Shown here in pieces: positions 34,760 to 45,654 of a DNA stretch of 64,000 nt. The stretch's first letter is position 1, and the number at the start of each line of letters is the position of its first letter. The position numbers and the translations under genes were made by a program. Source of the DNA: Whitmania pigra (lineage: Eukaryota; Annelida; Clitellata; Hirudinida; Haemopidae); NCBI GenBank assembly GCA_021613335.1, contig JAJTWR010000314.1:1623501-1687500 (forward strand). Direction: 5' to 3'. The notes beneath the pieces are model-generated. The model saw nothing but the letters and a program-made list of their open reading frames with translations. It made no database searches and was not told the DNA's origin.

Positions 34760-35430
34760 CCGGCAAACAGAAGTTAATGAATGGATCTATGCGACCGCGG
34801 CTGTGATTGCAGGAGAAAGACCTGAAATCAGAAATGGTACACAACGATTAGAGATGCCGAAATGGAAGATCAGAATAAATGAAGCTATTAACAAATACAG
34901 AAAAGAAATGGCCATTTTAAATCAATTCAAAAAAGGCAAATCCAGTCAAAAAGTCCAAAGAAAGCTGACGGACATATGTAAAAATCAAACATGGGTCTGA
35001 ATCAAATCGATGAGCTTGAGAATAACATCAGAATGAAATTGCAAGCCAAGGCACAGAGATTAAGAAGATACAGCAAACGTAGTACACAATACCAACAAAA
35101 TAGATTGTTCAACGAGATTTTATAGAGAAACCAATAAGTGTCAGATTCGAGTGCAGAAACCACCAGATCCCGTGGAAATGGAAAAGTTTTGGAAAGAAAT
35201 ACTGGTAAAGGAAGTCAGACACAATTACCAGGCGGAGTGGATTCGAAAAGAAGAATTGGCCCAAGAAAATTTGCGGGCAGATACATGGAAAGATATAGAC
35301 GAATTGGAACTGAAGAAAACAATTGCAGGTGCACAAAATTGGAAGTCCTCATGTATAGATAAGGTACAAAACTTCTGGTTGAAATATTTGGTATCGCTTC
35401 ACGGTCGACTAGTGAGTGGGTACAACGATT
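34760..35430 (+). mobile_element. R4-like LINE fragment, unit 1
   Basis: Encodes EWIYATAAVIAGERPEIRNG, a basic linker and the start of RT (AQNWKSSCIDKVQNFWLKYL), homologous to 23.9-24.6 kb. It begins in the M13 gene and stops at GYNDF, where a foreign exon fragment starts. It has a 1-nt deletion near 34985 (GTAAAAATC for GTAAAAAATC) and a 10-11 nt deletion near 35115, both absent from unit 2. Confidence 0.75.
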
Positions 35431-35566
35431 TCATTTCCAGCTGGATCCACTCAATTTCCTGCCTGATCAGCAACTCCGTTAACTCCTTCTTCTGCCTAAG
35501 GTTGGGATTTAATCGGCCAATTAATTACGTATGAGCTAATTAAATACTCTAAGTTATGCGCATAAC
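35431..35566 (-). repeat. Copied exon fragment from the 52.8-kb gene, unit 1
   Basis: Matches 52872-53008: on the minus strand, part of an intron, acceptor CCTTAG, then coding QKKELTELLIRQEIEWIQLE up to EMK, where it joins the R4 fragment. Not functional here. Confidence 0.85.
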
Positions 35567-35945
35567 AAGTACTTTTAGGACCTTTATTGATCAGAAATAT
35601 TATTCTTCAATACAATGTTAATACAAGTATAGGTAACAACACTGACTATTCAGCGTAACAGTCATTACAACAAATATTTTGAAACACTGCTTCTTTTAAA
35701 GAAGAATAAACAATTTTATTGATAAATATTAATTCAGTTATACTTGTATTAACATTGTTTTAAAGATAACGAATATTATTTCTGATCAATAAAGGTCCCA
35801 AAAATATAGTTACACTTAAAAAATACTTGTACTTATACTTAAGTACATTCAAAAATACTTGTACCTGTACTTTTAAGGGCCTTCAGCCCCACGTACTTTG
35901 TGCTTATATTTAAGTAAATTTTTTAGAGTACTTATGGCAACACTG
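35567..35945. mobile_element. hAT-derived foldback element, unit 1
   Basis: Right end is GGCAACACTG (35936-35945), the reverse complement of the hAT terminus CAGTGTTGCC at 14700. Two arms (about 35575-35630 and 35740-35800) are inverted copies of one another (GACCTTTATTGATCAGAAATA / TATTTCTGATCAATAAAGGTC). The centre includes C-terminal hAT transposase sequence matching 14900-15000 in reverse. The left terminus is missing. Confidence 0.7.
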
Positions 35946-36360
35946 ACCCTTTGGGCTTATTTGAATTTATTTGCTTTCCCTTTTTGCTTTTTCTGTATAT
36001 ATAACGGCTTGGTTGCTTGTTTGATTCAATAAACTCATAAACAAAAAAAAATTATTTCATGCTCAAAATATCCTAGCTACGCCTCTGTCCATCATGCAAT
36101 GGAGCCTATGAGAATCATTTTCGTGTTAAACATTATGGTAGTTCCTCCCACATGAATATCAAGTCTTACAAACAGCCTAACAACAGCAACCATGTCTGTA
36201 TATATAATGTGCAATTACAGATTCTATAGGAAAATCAATCCTAAGATAGAAGAATTGAGAAAATAAAACGCTTTTTTCTGCTAAATCAAAAATTTATTTC
36301 CCAATTAGTTATCACATTTTCTCTGAGGAATATTTCAAAATATAATTTAAAATTAAACCC

Positions 36361-37725
36361 ATGGAATTTTTCAAGATATTCGTGGCATTATGTTTAATTG
36401 TCACAGCATTATGTTTCCATGATTCATTTATATTTCGTAGAAATTCAGAATGCAATGGCCAAATACGATGTGCCGTGAACGTACCCAGTTTTACTGCAAT
36501 TGGAAGCTTAATCAACTGTGCACGTCTCTGCAAATCACTGAGAAACTGCACAGGCTTCAATTATTTGGTGAACACATCGACATGCCAGCTGTTTGACATA
36601 TTTCCTCTCAAGATAGCTCACCAACCAAATTGCAGTAACTACCAGGTAACTACTTCTCTATTCCAATACTTAATTAACATGACCTCGACTTAATGTTTGT
36701 GGATTTTGCAGCCACTTTCAATGCCATCAGGTAACTATGTTGACTTTTTAATATGTAATTTTCATCTTTGCTTACTCTAGTAGTAAAATAACCCGGGGGT
36801 CTTCAAATTAGTAAGTTAACTGACAAGTTTAATGAGTACATATAAACGAGCCGAGTAGATCTATGGGATTTGTTGTATCTACTATTTGTGGAGTTGTGGA
36901 ATATTTTGATCTTATTAAATGCCATGGAGCTTCCTCATGATGATTCTAGAAATAATGAATAATAAATTTCATAAAATACATTTAATTAAAAAATTGAATT
37001 AATGTGCTGCCGCCAAGGTTACAATAGTACAATAATAAACGATCTGGTTTCATTTAAATAATGTGTGATAAAACCAAGCAATAAATTTTTTATATGCGTG
37101 TTCAGTCAACCTTGCACTATATGGACCAACTAGTCAAAGTTCAACATATATCGAAAATGGCATCGCCATGTCCTCGAGGCTGGCAGTGGACGGTTTACTG
37201 AGTACCAAATTACTTGATGGACAATGCAGTCACACGAATGAACCCGACGGAGGAGAGAACTGGTTCATGGTGGATTTAATACGATTAATGAAAGTCTGCT
37301 ATGTTCGCATTTTGACGAGAGAAACTACTAATTTGCATTGTAGGAACACGTTCACTTTATTTTAACCTTTTAAATAAATTTTGAATATAAATGCATCCAG
37401 CATCTTGTTATGTTTAAATTAAAACACTTTTCAACTGAAGTATGATTGCATTGAAAAAATAAAATATTTCTCTACATTCATAGTAATCAGATACAAGGAC
37501 CTCATCATCGGCATAACCAATGATTCATGGTTGGTGAAAAGACCAGTAAGAAACACGTATCCTCTGTGTGGAATCTACAAGGGACCTCTTGTTATGGCGT
37601 CTTGGATTCATATCAATTGTTCCACCAATAGTACTCCACCAGCAAGATACGTCATTGTTCAACAAACTCCCGCTAATTCGGGTTATGGGGGATATTTGTG
37701 CCTGTGCGAAATAGAAGTTTACTGA
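36361..37725 (+). CDS. Secreted PAN/Apple plus F-type-lectin-like protein, copy B
   Basis: Exons 36361-36645, 36712-36730 (microexon), 37106-37339 and 37484-37725, with the same lengths and phases as copy A. Signal peptide MEFFKIFVALCLIVTALC, PAN-like CARLCKSLRNCTGFNY, lectin-like CSHTNEPDGGENWFMVDL and LCLCEIEVY. Residue differences from copy A cluster at STKLLDGQ (for STNVLDGQ), at the exon 3 end (ETTNLH for ETGYWN) and SGYGGYL (for SGYGGNL); exon 4 is otherwise identical. Intact. Sits about 400 nt right of the hAT foldback. Confidence 0.78.
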
Positions 37726-38091
37726 AAGTTTTGAAACCCTAATATGAATTTCATAATATTAACGTTAAGTTAATCATTTTCTTTGCTAACTTTTTACACT
37801 ATTTAATCACCCGGTAGATTTGAAATGTTTCTTATTAACATGAAGATATGCTATCTTTAAGGAATTAAATATGAATGCTTCTTTTATTTATTTGTAATTT
37901 GTTATTTCTGTAATATCATCAAGAATCTACAATATTGTTTAAAGTGACCATTGATATTGTTTTCAATTTGAAATTAGAAATAAATCAATTTTGAGATTTC
38001 CAATTGTTCTACTACCTTTTTCAAAGATCAAAATCAGATTGGCTATAAATATGAACAAAAACAACAAAGAAGTTGATAAATTCTATTAAAT

Positions 38092-38140
<49 letters not shown>
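38092..38140. repeat. (TAA)n microsatellite, unoccupied
   Basis: Same position in the unit as 17489-17544, uninterrupted, followed by ACGGCGTGACTAC. Confidence 0.9.
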
Positions 38141-38144
<4 letters not shown>

Positions 38145-38815
38145 GGCGTGACTACATAAATATCGGCAACAACAGCTGTGCGTACATCACACAGTGACAG
38201 AGCAACAGTGTTGACAACAAGAGACATTCATAAGATTGCTTTTATTGATTTCATAACAAAACCAAATCCGATGTATTATTTCTTGTCACGAAACATCTGC
38301 TGTTGCTTCTGCAACGACAACAACAAAATCTGACTTGGTACATAGAAATCTAGTCTGGATGTTTAGTGGCATTGGTCACGCAAATTGAGCATAAACAATT
38401 TTTAGTGAAAATTTCTATTTTTTTTATTGTTATTATATTTTTAATACTACTGTTATTATTTTTAGTATTATCTATATATATATAAAGCAATGATCGTATG
38501 TTTGTTTACAAGTATATTTCTTTTACAAATTTTTGTTTCTGAACTAATTTGATTGAAACTTGAAACACTTGCTTATGTTGACAAAGGGGTCAGTTTAGTT
38601 TACTTTGCAAAACAATCGATGTATTTATTTGTTTAAAGTCCGTCGCATAATTAGGATGATTTGGACTTGATAGTTAGTTATGTAAAAATAATGATATGTA
38701 TTAGTGTAATAATTTCACCCAATCTTTTTTAAAATAAAAGAAATACAGGGTAAAAGTATATTCTGATAATTATTTTTATAAAGTATAAAATTATATAAAA
38801 TTTTTATAAATAAGA

Positions 38816-39212
38816 TTAAAAGATGAAATAATGAAAATGCAGCTCACAACACTTGTCAATAAAACAGACAAAGGGAAGCTCGCACCACTTTGTAAACTGA
38901 AATTGGTTAATTTTTGAATAATTTAAAATTACATATTCAATAATAAATTGCATAGTTTATAAATTTGTTACTAGATTGCAGGAATATAGTAAGTTATTTC
39001 AAATCCAGGCAGAGCCTCAGAAACTATTTAAAAACAATGTAACTATTTTAACAAATTTTAAAACTTTTAAAACGACGTCATCGCATGTTAGTAAAATTCT
39101 ATCTAATTTTAGAATAATTATAATAAAAATATATAACGTGGAGAACCAATAACCAACCCATGACGCACGCTAGCATCAGGATTGCAAGCAGGAAAACACA
39201 GGCAGTCTTCAT
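38816..39212 (-). CDS. Candidate small cysteine-rich secreted peptide, copy C
   Basis: Signal-peptide exon about 39158-39212 (MKTACVFLLAILMLACVMG) and cysteine exon 38816-38896 (FTKWCELPFVCFIDKCC). The coding parts are identical to copy A, in keeping with the near-identity of the surrounding 3 kb. Same reservations about how the exons join. Confidence 0.4.
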
Positions 39213-40064
39213 CTTTGGAGATGTCTGAGCGTCAGTGATGGTTGTCCTTATATTCAGTTGGCACACAATTGGACAGCCTACAACTAATAAATTGAAATTA
39301 AATAACACATAAATATTTACGTTGCTTGGCGAATGTAAAAAAAGATGCATATCTTTGTTCACTGACATAAACAAATGACAACATTAATAATAACAAGGAT
39401 GATGAATTCGACGACGACGACGACGATGATGGTGATATTCAATAGGCACACAATGGTTACTTTACATCTGCTAAATTGAAACTAAATGACACATAAATAA
39501 TTTGGTTTCTTGGCGAACATAGAAAGAAGATGCAGGTCTCTCTTCATTGTTGTCTTCTCTGACATTAAAATGACGATGAAGATGAGGAAGAAGAGGAGTG
39601 CAATGATAAAAAGGTTTCGCTAATTTTAGAATTTTTTTCGTACTAGATAACACGACGGACGCCCTATTGCTTGTTCATTTATCCAAGTAATTCTTTTTCT
39701 TAAACTCAAAAACAAATATTGTAATAGGCGACAGGGCTTAATTTATGAAGTTGGATTTAACCAGTAAATATTCAGTTAACAAGCGGTTGCATTACCTGTA
39801 CAAACCACACTTATGTAATTCCTGTTATCTGTTATTGAGCATTATTCTAGAATTCATGGGATCTGAGGTGAGAGTTTAAGATTTGGTGTGAAATGGTATA
39901 ACCTTAACATTTACTGTGTAATATTTTGTTTAGAAAGATTCCAAATGCAACAATAATATAATATGTTGTGTCCGCAACAGTGGAACAACAGTGGCGCAGT
40001 CGACAGTCGACAATACTAGCTTTCTGAATTGTTCTAAGTCGTTGTCGTTGAAGTTTTTTTCAAT

Positions 40065-40901
40065 ATGGCGGAATTAAAAGATATCGTCAAAGTGTTTGGA
40101 GAGATGATGGCCAAACAACAAAGCGAAATGGCCAAACAACAGAACGACATGGCCAAAATGTTTCAAGCATTACTTCAAACGGTCCAGTCGACTCCACCTC
40201 CAAAGTTTGAGTCGTTTCAACCCGAAAAAGAACTGTTCAAAGACTACATAAAGAGATTTGAAACACACATGTTGGTGAATTCAATTCCACAGGCCAAAGC
40301 TGCACAAGTTTTTCTAAGTAACCAGACTGCAGACATTTACAAAACCCTGGAAACTGTTGCTTCACAGATGTCCCCTCCTCGTAATGTCAACGAACTTTTA
40401 TTTGAACAAATTATGACTTATATGGAGTCAACTTTCAGCCCAACTACATTCCTGGTAAGAGAGAGGTACAAGTTTTGGACAAACTGCAAAAGGAAACCAG
40501 GTGAGTCAATTCATGAACTGGCGAATAGAATAAGACAGGCAGCTGTTACTTGTGACTTTGCAAACATTAGCAATCCTCTGGACGAATCTCTACGAACTAA
40601 TTTCGTATGCAATGTTCAAAATGAAGCGGTGCTCAAAACTCTATTCAGAATTCCAGAAAATGAGCTCAATTTTGAAAAAGCTGTGGGAATTGCTGCCGAA
40701 ATTGAAGGTGCAGCATTAGTGGCTAAAAATACAGTGTATGGAGAAATGAGTTTACAAGCAGACACTGTCCAGGTAGTGCATTCAAAAAGTTCAAGTTATG
40801 ACAAGCAAAGCAAACCCAAAGAGATATTCAAACAAAAAAACATTCAAGAAGTCAAACGAACCTCATTCCAATTCAAGCTTAACTTGTCACAGATATGGTA
40901 A
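40065..40901 (+). CDS. Gag of Ty3/gypsy element B
   Basis: 278 residues, starting ATG in GCAATATGGCGG-like context. Has an N-terminal repeat (MAKQQSEMAKQQNDMAK), then RYKFWTNCKRKPGESIHELA and NFVCNVQNEAVLKTLF, matching Gag of element A. The frame is lost just before the CCHC knuckles, which lie in the +1 frame of the next ORF; in element A they are in the same frame as Gag. A 1-nt indel in the A-rich stretch near 40830 is the simplest cause. A programmed frameshift is less likely. Confidence 0.8.
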   Translation: MAELKDIVKVFGEMMAKQQSEMAKQQNDMAKMFQALLQTVQSTPPPKFESFQPEKELFKDYIKRFETHMLVNSIPQAKAAQVFLSNQTADIYKTLETVASQMSPPRNVNELLFEQIMTYMESTFSPTTFLVRERYKFWTNCKRKPGESIHELANRIRQAAVTCDFANISNPLDESLRTNFVCNVQNEAVLKTLFRIPENELNFEKAVGIAAEIEGAALVAKNTVYGEMSLQADTVQVVHSKSSSYDKQSKPKEIFKQKNIQEVKRTSFQFKLNLSQIW

Positions 40902-42351
40902 AAAAGGACACTGGGCAAAAGATTGTTTCTGCAAAAACATGAAATGCTTAGAGTGTGGAAAATCTGGCCACCTTAAAAAAGCCTGTTTTTCTGCAAAGTT
41001 TAAGAGAGATGTGTCCTACATCAGAACCATCCAAGGACCAGACTCATTGAAACAAGAGATCAGATTTGGGAATTCCTCCGAAACATTTGAAATTGACAGC
41101 GGTGCTGGAGATAATTTCTGTGATGTCAAAGTCTGGAAAAGGTTGGGCTCTCCTAAACTGACACCTGCAAAGAAACTTTACCACTCTGCTACAGGAAATA
41201 GAATTTTGATTAGAGGAGTTTTCACTACTCAGGCTGCAACTTCAAACGATTCGACCTGGAAGCCAATTACAATTAATGTTACGAACATCGAGGGTCTGAA
41301 TCTGATTGGCCGAACATCAATTGAACAACTACAAATTGATGTAAACAAACTTTTGAAGGAAGTAAATTTAGTTTCAACAAAGTCAACGTCATCAATGACA
41401 CGAGAATGTCCTTCGTGCCAAGAACACCAAGACAGCCCTCCAAAAGAACCAAACATTTCTTGGACTGTTCCAGATAAGCCATGGAGCCGTATCCACCTTG
41501 ACCATGCCATTAACTTTCTTGGCACAAACTGGTTGGTGGTAGTGGATGTTTTTTCCAAATATCCCTGCATTCATCCTACGAAAGCAATTACAGCTTCTGC
41601 TACTATGGAATTGCTAGAGAAAGACTTTGCGCATTTTGGGTATCCCCTTTCAATCGTAACCGACAATGCCCGTGCATTCACTGGAGAAGAATTTCAAACG
41701 TACATGAAGGAGAGAGGAATTCAACACTTGACGGGTGCTCCTTATCATCCTGCTACAAATGGACAAGCAGAGAGATTTATACAAACTTTCAAAAAGTCCT
41801 TGTCCAAAACGTCATTGCCAGTAGATGTTGCATTACAAGAGTTTTTGATGCAATACAGAAGGACACCGTTGGCTACTGGACAATCACCAAGCCAACTATT
41901 GCACGGTCGACAAATTAGGACAAAAATAGATGCTCTACACCCCATTTACAAAGAGGAGAAAATGCAACAAAATTCAGCCAAGTATTCGATTGGTCAACCG
42001 TGTTACATTAAATACTACGGCCCTCGGAGAGACCGTCAGCCAAGGTGGGTTCCTGCCACCATTTTCAAGAGACTGGGCAGACGACACAGGCTAGTGAAAT
42101 CCGTTCCGCATGGACTGTTGTGGAAGAGACATGTGGAGCAGATTCGCCCCAGGTACGGAGTAGACCAAGATAATGATCCGGGTGATTATCATTGGAACAG
42201 GCCATCGGACAAAATCAACCTTCCTACGACTAAGAAACCAAGGAAGAGAGTGAGATTTGCTGGGCCTGAAACTTTCGAGACCACGGTCGAAGAACGGACT
42301 CTTCCGAGAAGGTCAGAACGCCTCAGACAAAAGTCCAACCGGGGACTTTAA
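40798..42351 (+). CDS. Pol remnant of Ty3/gypsy element B: protease and integrase
   Basis: Begins with CCHC sequence (first knuckle CHRYGKKGHWAKDC has Tyr for its second Cys; second, CLECGKSGHLKKAC, is intact), then protease FEIDSGAGDNF. After EQLQIDVNKLLKEV the frame passes directly to the integrase zinc-region end (ECPSCQEHQ). Reverse transcriptase and RNase H are missing. Integrase core keeps the triad: HLDHAINF (D), VTDNARAF (D), YHPATNGQAER (E). Ends with a basic tail (TLPRRSERLRQK) also found in element A. Start given is the first in-frame Met; the real product would depend on Gag frame. Confidence 0.83.
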   Translation: MTSKANPKRYSNKKTFKKSNEPHSNSSLTCHRYGKKGHWAKDCFCKNMKCLECGKSGHLKKACFSAKFKRDVSYIRTIQGPDSLKQEIRFGNSSETFEIDSGAGDNFCDVKVWKRLGSPKLTPAKKLYHSATGNRILIRGVFTTQAATSNDSTWKPITINVTNIEGLNLIGRTSIEQLQIDVNKLLKEVNLVSTKSTSSMTRECPSCQEHQDSPPKEPNISWTVPDKPWSRIHLDHAINFLGTNWLVVVDVFSKYPCIHPTKAITASATMELLEKDFAHFGYPLSIVTDNARAFTGEEFQTYMKERGIQHLTGAPYHPATNGQAERFIQTFKKSLSKTSLPVDVALQEFLMQYRRTPLATGQSPSQLLHGRQIRTKIDALHPIYKEEKMQQNSAKYSIGQPCYIKYYGPRRDRQPRWVPATIFKRLGRRHRLVKSVPHGLLWKRHVEQIRPRYGVDQDNDPGDYHWNRPSDKINLPTTKKPRKRVRFAGPETFETTVEERTLPRRSERLRQKSNRGL

Positions 42352-42364
42352 CTTGGTGGAGAGG

Positions 42365-42526
42365 TGTTGTGTCCGCATGAATATTGTGGATTACTTTTAG
42401 TTGCGACTTGACCTAGAGTTGTTTACGTTTCGAGTTGAGGTTGCCGCGCGTTTCAGTTCTAATAAAGTTGTTTCGTCTCATTACATTTAGTGTTATCTCT
42501 CCAACATTCAATATACAAATACAACA
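42365..42526 (+). repeat. 3' LTR of Ty3/gypsy element B
   Basis: 162 nt, TG...CA ends, AATAAA-like CTAATAAAG near 42461. Directly after a purine tract and directly before TSD TAATA. Confidence 0.82.
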
Positions 42527-42531
42527 TAATA

Positions 42532-42712
42532 AATAAAAAATTATATTTTGTTTAGAAAGATTCCAAATGCAACAATAATATAATTAAATAAAAAATTATA
42601 TTTTGTTTAGAAAGATTCCAAATGCAACAATAATATAATTAAATAAAAAATTATATTTTGTTTAGAAAGATTCCAACTGCAACAATAATATAATTAAATA
42701 AAAAATTAATTA
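42532..42712. repeat. 58-nt tandem repeat, three copies, beside element B
   Basis: TATTTTGTTTAGAAAGATTC...AATAATATAATTAAATAAAAAAT repeats at about 42542, 42600 and 42658. One more partial copy lies left of the insertion (39921-39963). Unit 1 has a single copy (31745-31800). Confidence 0.88.
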
Positions 42713-43495
42713 ATGTTTTGTCGCCAGGGTTACAACAGTATTTATTTATCTCAATTAACTAGTTAACAATTAATCATTAATGACGATATGAAGGTTGTGC
42801 GAAATCATGGAATTCTAGATATCCATATGAGAAAGCAATCTCTTTAAATCTTAAATTTCATTGATGAATGGTAATATCATTTGTCCAGGTGTGCGATAGA
42901 TTAATGAACTGTAAAAGTTTTTCGAGAGTTGCACTTGAGGCGAATGTCTTCAAATCCAGGAAACCGCTGTTGTTAAGTCTCACAATCTATTTTAAGACGA
43001 ATTTCTTTGACCTAAATACATAAAGAGAAAAAATTGGTCAAGCTTTCTTCAGCGAAACAGGATTTTCATTTTTTGAATAACCCAGTACAAATTTAATAAC
43101 GATTAACTACGCCGCTAGTGTCGACCTTGTCCGGTTGAACTCGATGGTTTGAAAGCTGATGAACTTTGTGCAGGTGTTCCTCAGTGCAAAATATCCACAT
43201 TCAAAATGCACAATGCGTAGTCAATAATCACTGATTATTCCGATATTTAAGCTTTCATTGAAAATTTATTGTACACAGTCAATAAACACAAATTATTTCG
43301 TTATTTATGCTTTTAGTCATTAGTGACCGGTACTATACGTTTCAGAGACATGACTTATCTAAACATATTCCGGGTTTACCTGTTTATACAAATGATAAAT
43401 GGTACTTAAAGTCATTTTAAGTTATATCGTAAAAGTAAATATTATGAGTTAATTAAATAATAAAATAATAATATTATCCATTGGTTTTATTGCAG

Positions 43496-45650
43496 TTAGC
43501 ACTGGAGGCTCACCAACTCTTTTAAGGATTAGTTTAAAGTTGAATGTTAAAAATAGAAATAAAGGTACAACGAAATGCATTAATGTAATTAAATACATGT
43601 TTATTGAATTTGTAAATGAATTTGCAGATTCTCAGATATGTACCACCGCCGCTTGCAACAACACCGGTAGGTTATAGACAAATCGATAATTAAAACCAGT
43701 AAACAAAATCAGTTTAATTTTTGTGACTATGCTTAGCCATAATTTTTTTTTCAATTTGAAAATTGTAACGAAGTCAGCTGAAGTGTTGCTCAAGTATACG
43801 GACCTCGAAGTAGACCCATGCAAAGATTTCTATCAATTTACCTGTGAAAACATCATTAAAGAAATACCACCTGGCAGGATATTTGTCGGTGCAATCGCGA
43901 ATATTATGGAGGATTTTAGGCAGAACATAAAAGGTTGTACAATTCATATTGTCAAATAATTTTTTTTTACAAATAACAATAAGTTGCAAATACTATTTTA
44001 TCGATGTTAGGTTTTTTGGAAGAACCACCCAGTGAGGCTAAATGTAACTTTGAGAAACAAACAAAAATGTCGTTTCAAGCGTGCGTTGATACAAGTAAAC
44101 AGTTTTTTGTTATTATTAAAGATTTTTATTAATTTCTTGTTTAACTGATGAAATGTTGGTTATTCAGTTGCCATCGAAAATGGCGGCGTTAAAGCCGTAA
44201 AGGAAGTTTTGGAGAAATTTGGCGGCTGGCCTTTAGTGGAAGGAGATAAGTGGAAAGAAGAAGAATGCAATTTGACGACGATCGAAATTCGTCATTGAGA
44301 ATTGATAAAATGATTCAATTTTCTTAATATTGTTAAATTAATTGAACATATTTTCTGGACTAACATTAAGATGCCATTCAAAATTATTTTTTTTAAATTT
44401 CGTGTGCCCATTCCCCAAATGTGTTCGTAATATAAAAAAAGAAAGTCGAAAAATTCGTATATTGAAAACTTTGACCTCGTTGAGCGATCAATAAATATTA
44501 ATATATTTAAATGAAAATTAAAACAGTTACTACATATAAAAACATCATAAAAGGAACAATTTCAGAGAGCGGGCAATTTAAAATGTTAAAAATATTCTGA
44601 ACTCATATATTAGAGGGGCACCCTAAACAGCATGTATTCAAAAATGATTTGAAAATATTTATTTGGTCAGGCTATAAACGACCGATTTACTGATTAAACT
44701 GTTTACAGGTTCTGGATTTATTACAACGAATAAAAGATTCCTTTAGAAGATTAATAGAACAAGAAAAATGGCTTACCAAAGATTCAAAAGTTTCAATGAT
44801 AGCAAAGGCTGCGTAAACTCATAATTACTATGATATAATTACACCCAATGGTAATACATTCATACAATTTTAAATAAAAAAAATGGAAGATCGCATCAGT
44901 TATCCTGATTACCTGTACGACCCAAGATTTTTTGACTATGATTTTAATGGGGTAACCACTTTATAATTTTACCTAATATTTAGTCGTCAATCAATAATTC
45001 CAAGTTTCAGTTTTGAACATTACTATAGGAGCAAAAAAGTCTTCGATAGTCTGACGATTCCCATTTAACTGGGTGGTGATAGGCGGGTATATTTAGGCAT
45101 TACATTTGATGCGGTTCCGTTAGGAGTTCAAATTAAATCCAATCGCAATAGTTTATAGCATATTATTGCTGGCATCAATTCTTTAAAATTTAGATTTAGA
45201 TCAAATCGCTGAATAGGTTGATTTTAGCGGCCAGTCCTTCCTGGAAATGTTTCTTACTCTCAATATGCTGAAAGTTAGAGAATCATTGAAATTAATGAAT
45301 AAGCGAGACCCGTTAGTCACTCTGTTATTATTTATAAAATAAAAGACCTAGTAAAAGCTTTTAATAAAATGCTATAATTATTAATTTAATGATTTTATGC
45401 AAAGGAGTTTAAATTTCGGAGGCATTGGAAGTACCATGGGAAATGAGATAACACACGCATTAGGCGCTATCGGTCCTCCAATTTATTAATGCCAATATTG
45501 ATCATGTTAATAACTGTAGCGTATATTCAACGATGCAAGTAATAAAGTTGTTCTTAATGGTGTCATTAGAGAACTGTGGGAAGGAGAAAAGAGAGAAAAC
45601 TTCTTAAAAAGATCTGAATGCGTCATTAATCAGTTCGACGGAATCCCGAC
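43496..45650 (+). pseudogene. M13 (neprilysin-like) metallopeptidase gene, unit 2, decayed
   Basis: Same exon set as unit 1, offset 10,892: 43496-43564, 43628-43666, 43778-43933 (DPCKDFYQF), 44011-44094, 44168-44298 (GGWP). The zinc-site exon starts about 45405 after AAAG and here is open: SLNFGGIGSTMGNEITHAL, with Asn (AAT 45442-45444) for the first zinc ligand His but Glu (GAG) and the second His (CAC 45454-45456) kept. The exon is followed by ALGAIGPP and then a stop. A later block ELWEGEKRENFLKRSECVIN matches the family region after the zinc site. The M13 fold cannot be assembled without stops, and the active site is missing a ligand, so it is inactive at best. Confidence 0.72.
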
Positions 45651-45654
45651 ACCG

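Larger units (their letters stand above)
30114..38140. repeat. Tandem segmental duplication, unit 1
   Basis: Collinear with 38141-49489 (unit 2): peptide gene, 58-nt element, M13 gene, R4 fragment, exon fragment, hAT foldback, lectin gene, TAA tract. Offset is about 10.89 kb over the M13/R4 part and 10.91 kb at the lectin start. Identity looks very high, with few differences in several kb. Limits were placed at the (TAA)n tracts. Confidence 0.85.
39964..42526 (+). mobile_element. Ty3/gypsy LTR retrotransposon B, lacking RT and RNase H
   Basis: Flanked by a 5-nt target-site duplication TAATA (39959-39963 and 42527-42531). The 3' LTR is 42365-42526 (162 nt, TGTTGTGTCCGC...ACAACA). The 5' end starts with the same TGTTGTGTCCGCA at 39964, but nearly all of the 5' LTR is gone: about 30 nt later comes ACAACAGTGGCGCAGTCGAC, probably the LTR end and primer-binding region. 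Purine tract TGGTGGAGAGG precedes the 3' LTR. Unit 1 has the empty site near 31790. Confidence 0.87.

Noticed and set aside
40830..40910. Programmed Gag-Pol frameshift in element B
   Set aside because: Element A has Gag and Pol in one frame and one CCHC Cys is also mutated in B; a chance indel is simpler.
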